Assembly (NCBI GenBank): GCA_934591845.1
Contig: CAKTPO010000003.1
Location: 118,352-182,351, forward strand
Length of the DNA stretch: 64,000 nucleotides
DNA from: an uncultured Oscillospiraceae bacterium
GTDB lineage: Bacteria; Bacillota; Clostridia; Oscillospirales; Oscillospiraceae
Direction of reading: 5' to 3'
The notes under the pieces were generated by a model, which had not been told where the DNA came from, did no database searches, and was given only the letters and a program-made list of their open reading frames with translations. A program made the translations under genes and the position numbers. Positions within the stretch are counted from its first letter, which is position 1; every line of letters begins with the position of its first letter. This document shows positions 58,433 through 64,000 of the stretch, piece after piece.

Positions 58433-59305
58433 ATGGTAAACGTCTGTGATATTCAAATTATGAAACCGCTGCTGGCGGAACATGGGTTCCGGTTTTCTAA
58501 GGCCAAGGGGCAGAATTTTCTCATTGCGCCCTGGGTGCCGGCGTCTATTGCGCAGGAGGCGGGGGTGGATGAAACCGCTGGGGTGCTGGAAATCGGCCCC
58601 GGTATCGGGCCGCTGACCCAGCAGCTTTGTCTGCGGGCGGGGAAGGTCTGCGCCGTGGAGGTGGATACCCGGCTGCAACCCATTCTGAAAGAGACCCTGG
58701 CTCCCTTTTCCAATGTGGAGATCCTCTGGGGGGATGTGCTGAAGCTGGACATTCCGAAACTTGTGGCAGAAAAATTCCCGGGGCTGCGGCCTATGGCCTG
58801 TGCCAATCTGCCCTACTACATCACCACCCCCATTCTCTCCGCCCTTTTGGAGGCGGAGTGCTTTGAATCCGTCACGGTCATGGTGCAAAAAGAGGTGGCT
58901 CAGCGGATCGCCGCCGCTCCTGGGACGGAGGATTACGGGGCGTTCTCCGTATTCTGCCAGTATTATACCCAGCCCGAACTGCTTTTTGACGTTCCCCCCA
59001 ATTGCTTCCTGCCCCAGCCCAAGGTGACTTCCGCGGTGATCCAGCTGCGGCGGCGGGAGGAAAAGCCCTGGGATATTCACGATACGGCCATTTTCTTCCG
59101 GGCGGTCCGTTCCAGCTTTGCCATGCGCCGGAAAAAGCTGTCCAACGGTCTGGCTTCCGGCTTCCCGGAGTTGGGCAAGGCCGGGGCAGAGGAAATACTG
59201 GCCCGCTGCGGACTCCCCGAAAACGTCCGGGGAGAGACCCTGGGCATTGCCGAGTTTGCAAGGATTGCCAACGCCATTGCGGACAGAAAGAGAGAAAGCA
59301 AATGA
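58433..59305 (+). CDS. ksgA: 16S rRNA (adenine-1518/1519-N6)-dimethyltransferase
   Basis: A 290-residue rRNA dimethyltransferase acting late in 30S assembly. It has the N-terminal KAKGQNFLIAPWVPASIAQE, motif I VLEIGPGIGPLTQQLCLRAG, the acidic VCAVEVDTRL, the catalytic CANLPYYITTPILSALL (N-L-P-Y), and QPKVTSAVIQLRRR. The start at 58433 has AAGGAG 7 nt upstream. It overlaps the HAD gene by ATGA. The start codon lies 48 nt from the repeat-element end, so its promoter may lie in or next to the element. Confidence 0.96.
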   Translation: MVNVCDIQIMKPLLAEHGFRFSKAKGQNFLIAPWVPASIAQEAGVDETAGVLEIGPGIGPLTQQLCLRAGKVCAVEVDTRLQPILKETLAPFSNVEILWGDVLKLDIPKLVAEKFPGLRPMACANLPYYITTPILSALLEAECFESVTVMVQKEVAQRIAAAPGTEDYGAFSVFCQYYTQPELLFDVPPNCFLPQPKVTSAVIQLRRREEKPWDIHDTAIFFRAVRSSFAMRRKKLSNGLASGFPELGKAGAEEILARCGLPENVRGETLGIAEFARIANAIADRKRESK

Positions 59306-60006
59306 TCGAGATTTTATTCCTGGATCTGGACGACACCATTCTGGATTTTCACAAGGCCGAACGGCTGGCCATTGCCAGGACCTTCACCGCCTTTGATTTG
59401 GAACCCACCGAGGAGATCCTCAACCGTTATCACGACATCAATCTGCTGCACTGGCAGATGCTGGAACGGGGAGAGCTGACCCGGCCCCAGGTTCTTACCG
59501 GGCGGTTCCGGATGCTCTTTGAGGAACTGGGCCGCCAGGTGGATGCCCAGGCCGTGGCCCAGGTCTATGAGCGGAATTTGGGGATCGGTCACTTTTTTCT
59601 CCCCGGCGCACTGGAAGCGGTGCAAACCCTGCAAAAGGACTACCGGCTCTTTCTGGCCAGCAACGGCACCGCCACGGTGCAGCACAGTAGGCTTACCAGT
59701 GCCGGACTATACCCCTATTTTGAAAAGGTTTTTGTCTCCCAGGAGTTGGGCTACAACAAGCCCGCCAAGGAATTTTTCCAGGCTTGCGCCGCCCAGATTC
59801 CTGGATTTGCCCCGGAAAAGGCCATGATGGTGGGTGACAGCCTGTCCTCTGACATTTTAGGGGGCATCAACGCGGGGCTTCCCACCTGCTGGGTAAACCC
59901 TCATCACAAGACCCACCCGGAGAACATCACTCCGGACTACCAGATTGAAGCCCTCTCCCAGCTGCCGGAACTGCTCAGGGGGCTACATGAGAAAGCACCC
60001 CAATAA
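59302..60006 (+). CDS. YjjG-family HAD hydrolase (noncanonical pyrimidine nucleotidase-like)
   Basis: A 234-residue HAD phosphatase with nucleophile motif ILFLDLDDTILDFHKAE, motif II FLASNGTATVQ, the lysine in QELGYNKPAKEFF and acidic motif KAMMVGDSLSSDILGG. The helical C1 cap and the LDLDDTI signature place it with YjjG-like nucleotidases that remove damaged pyrimidine nucleotides. Translationally coupled to ksgA. Confidence 0.88.
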   Translation: MIEILFLDLDDTILDFHKAERLAIARTFTAFDLEPTEEILNRYHDINLLHWQMLERGELTRPQVLTGRFRMLFEELGRQVDAQAVAQVYERNLGIGHFFLPGALEAVQTLQKDYRLFLASNGTATVQHSRLTSAGLYPYFEKVFVSQELGYNKPAKEFFQACAAQIPGFAPEKAMMVGDSLSSDILGGINAGLPTCWVNPHHKTHPENITPDYQIEALSQLPELLRGLHEKAPQ

Positions 60007-60047
60007 AAAACCATCCCAGGCCATTTCGGGCCTGGGATGTTGCTTTT
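60005..60047. terminator. Terminator between convergent operons
   Basis: CATCCCAGGCC / GGCCTGGGATG stem with TTTTT on the plus side and an A run on the other, so it can serve both directions. Confidence 0.85.
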
Positions 60048-60844
60048 TACAGTTCAATGGATTCCATGTCCTCCGGAACAAAGACATTGCCGGAGTAGAC
60101 GGTTTTGGCCTCCTGGGTCATGCGTTCTTTCCGATCCGGGCCGTAGTCCTCGGTGTGGTAGAGCACCAGATTCTTTACTTGCAAGCGGTTTGCCAGCTCT
60201 GCCGCATCCAGACTGGTCACATGACTGCGGGCGTAGGGCTGGTAACGCTCCCGATCCTCATACAGGCAGTAGGCTTCGCTGAAAAGCCACTTGGCCCCCT
60301 GGGCGTAGCCCTCGGTGGATTCCTTCACCGGTTCGTCTCCGGCAAAGCAGACCTGGCCCCCCTGGGGCAGGTCCAGCTGGAAGCCGAACTGCTTCATTTT
60401 TTTGGAGCCAATGTCAAAGGCCTGGATGGAAAAGCCTGCCAAGTCCAGTTTTTCCCCGTCGGTAACTTCCCGGAACAGGATTTGACCGTCAAAATACTTG
60501 GTCAGCTTTTTTCCAAGAATCATCTCGCAAATGGCCCGAACCTGGGATAGAGTCTCCCGGCAGCCCGCCACGGTAAAGGTGCCGGTGTAGCCCTGCTCTG
60601 CCATGGCCGTGGCCACCGCCCGGATGACCCAGGGGGTTCCCAAAATGTGGTCGGAATGGCTATGGGTCACAAACATGGCCCCGATGGCCGTTACGGGGAC
60701 ACCCAGCTTGTGAAGCCGCACCAGAATTTCATTTCCCCCGCCGGCATCCACCAGCAGTTTCCGGTTCCCCTCCTCCAACAGGAAGCAGGTATTGTACCGT
60801 TCCAACACCAGCGCGCAGCCGGTGCCTAAAAATGTTGCTTTCAT
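60047..60844 (-). CDS. Metallo-beta-lactamase-fold hydrolase (RNase Z-like)
   Basis: A 265-residue MBL-fold protein. The zinc motif is FVTHSHSDHILGTPW, with later metal residues in CFAGDEPVK and ARSHVTSLDAAELANR and the terminal His in LVLYHTEDYG. It resembles the RNase Z/phosphodiesterase branch but is shorter and lacks a clear exosite arm, so a small-molecule phosphodiesterase is equally possible. Last gene of the NAD-salvage operon, 12 nt after pncB. Confidence 0.8.
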   Translation of the reverse strand: MKATFLGTGCALVLERYNTCFLLEEGNRKLLVDAGGGNEILVRLHKLGVPVTAIGAMFVTHSHSDHILGTPWVIRAVATAMAEQGYTGTFTVAGCRETLSQVRAICEMILGKKLTKYFDGQILFREVTDGEKLDLAGFSIQAFDIGSKKMKQFGFQLDLPQGGQVCFAGDEPVKESTEGYAQGAKWLFSEAYCLYEDRERYQPYARSHVTSLDAAELANRLQVKNLVLYHTEDYGPDRKERMTQEAKTVYSGNVFVPEDMESIEL

Positions 60845-60856
60845 GGTATTCTCCTT

Positions 60857-62071
60857 TTATCTGCACTGACCTTGCTCATTTTTCTCCCGGTCCAGGCGGA
60901 AATCTACAGAGCGTTTCAGGTAGGACAGGTAGTCGTCATCCTGGCACATCTCCTTGCCGGGGGCATCGGAAAGCTTGGCCACCGGGCGGCCATTGACGTA
61001 TTGAAGCTTGATGACGATGTTCAGAGCCTCCTCGCAGGTGTCGTTGGTGACGAAAGTGCCAATGCCGAAAGAGACCTTGGTGCGGTCCTTAAAATAATCA
61101 TAGAGCTTCTGGGCGTGGTCAAAATCCAGGCTGTCGCTGAAGAGCAGCACCTTGCCCTTGGGGTCGGCGCCGTATTTCTGGAAATGGCGGATCATCTTTT
61201 CCCCCCACTCATAGGGGTCGCCGCTGTCGTGGCGGACACCGGTGTAGTTATTGACCATGGAGCGGTCAAAATCGTACAAAAACAGGTCGGTGGTGATGGT
61301 GTCCGTCAGGGCGGTGCCGTTGTCGCCCCGGTATTCGTCATACCAGTCGGCCATGGCGTAGTGGTTGGTGTAGGCCAGGGGGATGGAGTCAATGCCCTGG
61401 TACATCTGGACAAACTCATGGGCATAGGTGCCGATGGGGGTCAAATCATACTTCATGGCCAGGTACACATTGGAAGTACCGGCGCAGTTGGTGGTCTCCT
61501 GGGACAGCCGCCTTACCACCTCATCCTGCCACTGCCGGGAGAGCCGTCGGCGGCAGCCGAACTCCGCAAAACGGAAGGTGTATTTGCCGGAGTTAAAATC
61601 CTTGATTTTCTGCTCCAGCCGCTGTCGGGCAGACTTTTCCAGCTGGGCATAGTCATAGTGCATTCTGAAATAGACCTCGTTGACGATTTCCAGCAGGTAG
61701 ATTTCAAACTGCATGGCACTGAACATGGGGCCTTTCACCGTCAGGATCAGTTCCCCCTGGTCACTCAGCCCGGTGTGGACATACTCCCGGATGGGGTGCC
61801 ACAGCCGCAGGAATTCCACATAGTCGTCTTTGATAAAGCGGATGGAGCGGAGGTAGTTCAGCTCCTCCCGGGTGAAGCGCAGACCGCAGAGATAGTCAAT
61901 CTGGGCGTTGATCTCCTCCAGCATTTCCGGGGTAAAGACCGTGTGTTCATTCCGGCACTTAAAGTAGTATTCCCCGTTTAAGTCCGTGTGCTTGTGGAAA
62001 ATCACCTGGTCCATGTTGAATTTGTACAAATCCGTATCCAACAGAGAGGTTACAATGGGTTCCAGCTTCAT
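60857..62071 (-). CDS. pncB: Nicotinate phosphoribosyltransferase
   Basis: A 404-residue enzyme of the Preiss-Handler NAD salvage pathway: nicotinate + PRPP to nicotinate mononucleotide. Signatures are SLLDTDLYKFNMDQVIFHKH at the N terminus, FAEFGCRRRLS, the catalytic/binding segment TPIGTYAHEFVQMYQG, VRHDSGDPYEWGEKMI and LLFSDSLDFD. Length and motifs match the E. coli-type branch. Middle gene of a three-gene operon with an adenylyltransferase-like protein upstream (13-nt gap). Confidence 0.95.
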   Translation of the reverse strand: MKLEPIVTSLLDTDLYKFNMDQVIFHKHTDLNGEYYFKCRNEHTVFTPEMLEEINAQIDYLCGLRFTREELNYLRSIRFIKDDYVEFLRLWHPIREYVHTGLSDQGELILTVKGPMFSAMQFEIYLLEIVNEVYFRMHYDYAQLEKSARQRLEQKIKDFNSGKYTFRFAEFGCRRRLSRQWQDEVVRRLSQETTNCAGTSNVYLAMKYDLTPIGTYAHEFVQMYQGIDSIPLAYTNHYAMADWYDEYRGDNGTALTDTITTDLFLYDFDRSMVNNYTGVRHDSGDPYEWGEKMIRHFQKYGADPKGKVLLFSDSLDFDHAQKLYDYFKDRTKVSFGIGTFVTNDTCEEALNIVIKLQYVNGRPVAKLSDAPGKEMCQDDDYLSYLKRSVDFRLDREKNEQGQCR

Positions 62072-62084
62072 ATGGCCACTTCCT

Positions 62085-62636
62085 TTATATACTTTGGGTC
62101 TCCCGTCTATCTTCGGATTCCAGCACCAGGGCCCGGAGTGTAGGATAGAACGGATGGATTCTCTTGTTTACATAACATTCCCACTGCTGTCGGTCATCGT
62201 TCAGCAGAAAATGTCGCATCTGGGAGGCGGAGATCTCAATGGTCTTGGGGATGTACAGTTCTGCCACCCGGACCCCCTGGACGCTGTCAAACCAGTCCAG
62301 CCGCCGGGTCTCCTTGCCGGAAATCAGCAGTTCCGGCATCTGGCCAAACCGCTTTTCCACGTTTTCCAGCACATAGTCCCCCCAGGCTCCCACGTTACCA
62401 ACGCCAATGTCCGGCAGGGGGTAAATTTCCACCCGGTCCCCAAAAAGGGCTTCCAGCATTTCCCGGCGCAGTTCAAAGGGAAAGGGATTTTTCTGGGTGC
62501 CGGACTCCTGAGAGGAGCCTACAAAAATACCCACCTTCCGGCACAGGGCCAGGGCGGTTTCAATCATCTGCTCATGGCCGGAATGGAGGGTCTGAAACCG
62601 GCCTACCAAAATGCCCAGAGAAAAAGGCTTTTCCAT
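62085..62636 (-). CDS. NMN/NaMN adenylyltransferase-like nucleotidyltransferase (NadM/NadR type)
   Basis: A 183-residue HIGH-superfamily nucleotidyltransferase: LGILVGRFQTLHSGHEQMIE (T-x-x-H) and the EISASQMRHFLL signature (ISASxxR) that binds ATP phosphates. This architecture is that of NadM-type adenylyltransferases, and its place before pncB supports NAD synthesis. The start at 62636 is chosen with GAGGTGAG upstream. Substrate assignment is from family and context, not proven. Confidence 0.82.
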   Translation of the reverse strand: MEKPFSLGILVGRFQTLHSGHEQMIETALALCRKVGIFVGSSQESGTQKNPFPFELRREMLEALFGDRVEIYPLPDIGVGNVGAWGDYVLENVEKRFGQMPELLISGKETRRLDWFDSVQGVRVAELYIPKTIEISASQMRHFLLNDDRQQWECYVNKRIHPFYPTLRALVLESEDRRETQSI

Positions 62637-62659
62637 ACGCTCACCTCGCAACTGCCTCT

Positions 62660-62688
62660 ATTCTACCAAACCCTGGGGCCTACGTCAA
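62660..62688 (-). promoter_or_regulatory. Promoter of the NAD-salvage operon
   Basis: Minus strand TTGACG (62688-62683), 17-bp spacer, TAGAAT (62665-62660). Confidence 0.65.
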
Positions 62689-62720
62689 ATAAAATCCCGG
62701 AAATCTGTACTTTTTTCCGG

Positions 62721-62734
62721 GGCTGTGGTATAAT
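62721..62734 (+). promoter_or_regulatory. Extended -10 promoter of the Cys-HTH gene
   Basis: GGCTGTGGTATAATG contains TGTGG followed by TATAAT (62729-62734); no good -35 is visible, as expected for an extended -10. Confidence 0.55.
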
Positions 62735-62759
62735 GCTCCAAAAGAAAGGGGGAAGCTCC

Positions 62760-63278
62760 ATGGGACGAGCCTCTAAAAAGGAACACAAAAACCGATTTCA
62801 GCTGACCCGGGAGGAATTTGGTCTGTCCAGGGAACGGGCATCCGAACTGCTGGAAACCCTCAGTCCGGAACGCATTGAGAAAATCGAAAGCGAAAAATGC
62901 GCACCCTATCCGGAGGAGGTGCTGACCATGGCCCAGAAATACAAAAAGCCTGGGCTGTGCAACTACTATTGCTCCAACCTCTGCCCCATTGGCCGGGAAT
63001 ACGTGCCGGAAATCCAAATCAAGGAGCTTTCCGCCATCGTGCTGGAAATGCTGGCCTCCTTAAACGCCGTCAACAAAAAACAGGAGCGGCTGATTGAGAT
63101 CACCGCCGACGGAAAAATCGACAACGGGGAATTGGAGGATTTTATCGACATCCAGGACCAGCTGGAGCGCATCTCCGTTACCGTGGAAACCTTGCAGCTG
63201 TGGTCGGAGAAAATGCTCCTCAGCGGGGCCATTGACCTGGAAGCCTACCGGGTCAAAAAAGAGCAGCGCAGAGGTTAA
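62760..63278 (+). CDS. HTH-type protein with a cysteine cluster, unknown function
   Basis: A 172-residue protein. The N-terminal region (KEHKNRFQLTREEFGLSRER, LSPERIEKIESEKCAPYPEE) resembles an XRE-like helix-turn-helix. A C-x3-C-x3-C cluster follows in GLCNYYCSNLCPIGREYVPE, then a long helical region (ASLNAVNKKQERLIEITADG, LERISVTVETLQLWSEKM). The cysteines may bind a metal or Fe-S cluster for redox sensing. I do not recognise a named family. The ATG at 62760 has AAAGGGGGAAG upstream. Confidence 0.7.
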   Translation: MGRASKKEHKNRFQLTREEFGLSRERASELLETLSPERIEKIESEKCAPYPEEVLTMAQKYKKPGLCNYYCSNLCPIGREYVPEIQIKELSAIVLEMLASLNAVNKKQERLIEITADGKIDNGELEDFIDIQDQLERISVTVETLQLWSEKMLLSGAIDLEAYRVKKEQRRG

Positions 63279-63401
63279 CTATTTTTCCCAAATAGCGGAA
63301 ATACCCCCTGCTATTTTGCTGCTGTTTCCCTTTCCGAAAAGCCCCATGTGTGATAAAGTAAGGCCATCCAGAAAAGAACCCCCTGGGAAAGGAGACAGAA
63401 G

Positions 63402-63623
63402 ATGTTTGAGATTTTGACGTTGATATTGTTCGTTTGGCTGTTTGTAAAATGCCTGGGCCTGGCCTTTCGGCTGACCTGGGGTGCCGCCAAGGTGCTGGCC
63501 GGTGTTCTCATGGTGCTGGCCCTGCCGGTGCTGCTGCTGTGCCTTCTCTTTGCCGGGAGTCTGCTGCTGCTGGTACCCTGCCTGATGGTGGCCGGTGCCT
63601 GGGCCTTGCTGAAAGCGTGCTAA
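63402..63623 (+). CDS. Small hydrophobic membrane protein
   Basis: A 73-residue protein that is almost entirely hydrophobic, with two or three predicted helices (LTLILFVWLFVKCLGLAF, VLAGVLMVLALPVLLLCLLF, LLLLVPCLMVAGAWALL). AAAGGAG is 8 nt upstream of the ATG and a terminator follows the stop. Function unknown. Confidence 0.65.
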   Translation: MFEILTLILFVWLFVKCLGLAFRLTWGAAKVLAGVLMVLALPVLLLCLLFAGSLLLLVPCLMVAGAWALLKAC

Positions 63624-63656
63624 AAAATCCCAGCCCTCACGGGGGCTGGGATTTTT
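63623..63656 (+). terminator. Terminator of the small membrane protein gene
   Basis: AAAAATCCCAGCCC / GGGCTGGGATTTTT with a 6-nt loop. Confidence 0.88.
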
Positions 63657-63721
63657 AGGCCAACCGGGAAAAATTTGTCTCCCCGCTTGCATTTTGTCAA
63701 ATCCTGTGTTATGCTGTTGTC

Positions 63722-63813
63722 GGTGCTACCAGCACCCCGGCAGGCGGTCCCCCAGAGTTCTTCGGGGGTACACTTCTTTTGCCCCCGTTCGTTAAAGAGA
63801 GGGGGTGGTACAC
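63722..63813 (+). promoter_or_regulatory. Structured leader of the toxin-like peptide
   Basis: Contains the hairpin GGTGCTACCAGCACC (63722-63736), CCCCC (63749-63753) that can pair with GGGGG at 63764-63768, and CCCCC (63782-63786) that can pair with the ribosome-site GGGGG at 63801-63805. The direct repeats GGGGGTACAC and GGGGGTGGTACAC allow alternative folds that would hide the Shine-Dalgarno. Confidence 0.55.
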
Positions 63814-63909
63814 ATGGTTACATGGCCGAATCTCATTGAGTTCTGCTCATTCCTTGTGGCTTTGATCACCCTGATTATCGGGATTATTGATCATAAAAAT
63901 AAGAAGTAA
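63814..63909 (+). CDS. Holin-like type I toxin peptide (putative)
   Basis: A 31-residue peptide starting MVTWPNLIEFCSFLVALITL with one membrane helix and a charged tail ending DHKNKK. This pattern (M-V-T-W-x, hydrophobic core, lysine tail) matches the short putative holin-like or type I toxins of Firmicutes. GAGAGGGGG is the ribosome site, inside a structured leader. The antitoxin, if present, should be an antisense RNA over the leader or the 3' end; it cannot be seen from the sequence alone. Confidence 0.75.
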   Translation: MVTWPNLIEFCSFLVALITLIIGIIDHKNKK

Positions 63910-63930
63910 CCGCCACCCTTCCACAGTGAT

Positions 63931-64000
63931 ATGACCCCCAAATGTTGGACAGAGAATCCGACATTTGGGGGTCATATTATGTCCAAAATAAGCAATGAAA
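63931..64000 (+). mobile_element. End of a probable insertion sequence, cut by window edge
   Basis: Inverted repeat ATGACCCCCAAATGT (63931-63945) and ACATTTGGGGGTCAT (63961-63975), the kind of sequence found at the ends of IS3-like elements and used there as an outward terminator shielding the transposase. An open frame begins directly after it. The identification rests on memory of such ends and needs the sequence beyond 64000. Confidence 0.45.
63979..64000 (+). CDS. Start of possible transposase OrfA (partial)
   Basis: ATG at 63979 begins MSKISNE, running off the right edge. Only 7 codons are visible, so the call relies on the inverted repeat just upstream; no ribosome site is obvious, as is common when hairpins sequester transposase starts. 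Confidence 0.3.

Noticed and set aside
61986..62759. Upstream extension of the Cys-HTH protein to 61986
   Set aside because: It would run antisense through the adenylyltransferase-like gene and the promoters between the two operons.

Overview
This looks like a chromosomal window from a GC-rich Firmicute, most likely an anaerobic gut-type Clostridia (Oscillospiraceae-like). That is an inference from base composition, A+G-rich ribosome binding sites, TTGACA/TATAAT-type promoters and gene families such as CotH/VTC/DUF4956, C69 dipeptidase, CmpB membrane proteins and holin-like toxins. No rRNA, tRNA or CRISPR array was seen. Most genes are intact and packed in short operons, often with ATGA stop/start overlaps.

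Layout. 1-1.3 kb: rimP-nusA on the minus strand, cut by the left edge. 1.47-9.3 kb: a cobalamin-riboswitch operon making the front end of the corrin pathway (cbiK-cbiL fusion, hemA-sirC fusion, hemC, cobA-hemD fusion, hemB, hemL), with no late heme gene. 9.3-10.65 kb: a small acidic membrane protein and gluQ. 10.64-11.47 kb: a tandemly duplicated repeat element. 11.6-15.8 kb: PucR-type regulator divergent from an MFS transporter and a UroD-fold (corrinoid-type) methyltransferase. 15.8-19.6 kb: ROK-family protein divergent from an N-acetylhexosamine-1-kinase-like kinase plus a nucleotidyltransferase. 19.8-25.3 kb: FMN oxidase-like enzyme, XRE regulator, methyltransferase, GH2 beta-galactosidase.

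25.4-34.1 kb is a nine-gene minus-strand operon combining a processive GT2, a beta-helical membrane-anchored protein, a DHHW-type protein that has lost its catalytic motif, a VTC-type polyphosphate polymerase domain, DUF4956, CotH kinase, two membrane proteins and UDP-GlcNAc 2-epimerase. I read it as a surface-polymer assembly or modification locus, and it is the best candidate for an undescribed system. 34.5-36.4 kb: a methyltransferase with a histidine-rich linker, then a T-poor (minus strand) low-complexity tract with its own promoter and terminator, a candidate ncRNA of about 460 nt.

36.4-42.6 kb: an NCS2 purine/uracil permease, an NTPase-MobA-like fusion, and a three-subunit molybdenum hydroxylase of the xanthine dehydrogenase family, together a purine/azaheterocycle oxidation module. 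42.7-49.5 kb: GT8, ftsH, two divergent CmpB paralogues, DivIVA-like protein, C69 dipeptidase. 49.7-53.3 kb: AraC regulator, HD-domain protein, MFS transporter, Cof-type HAD phosphatase. 54-60 kb: lipoprotein, NfeD-SPFH pair, YabE-like 3D-domain protein, ksgA, YjjG-like HAD. 60-62.7 kb: NAD-salvage operon (NMNAT-like, pncB, metallo-beta-lactamase fold). 62.7-64 kb: Cys-containing HTH protein, small membrane proteins, a probable type I toxin peptide, and the end of a probable insertion sequence.

A recurring theme is an intergenic repeat family. Its intact copies are about 670-690 bp, bounded by inverted arrays of a TTGACA-containing heptamer, and they often sit directly behind intrinsic terminators.
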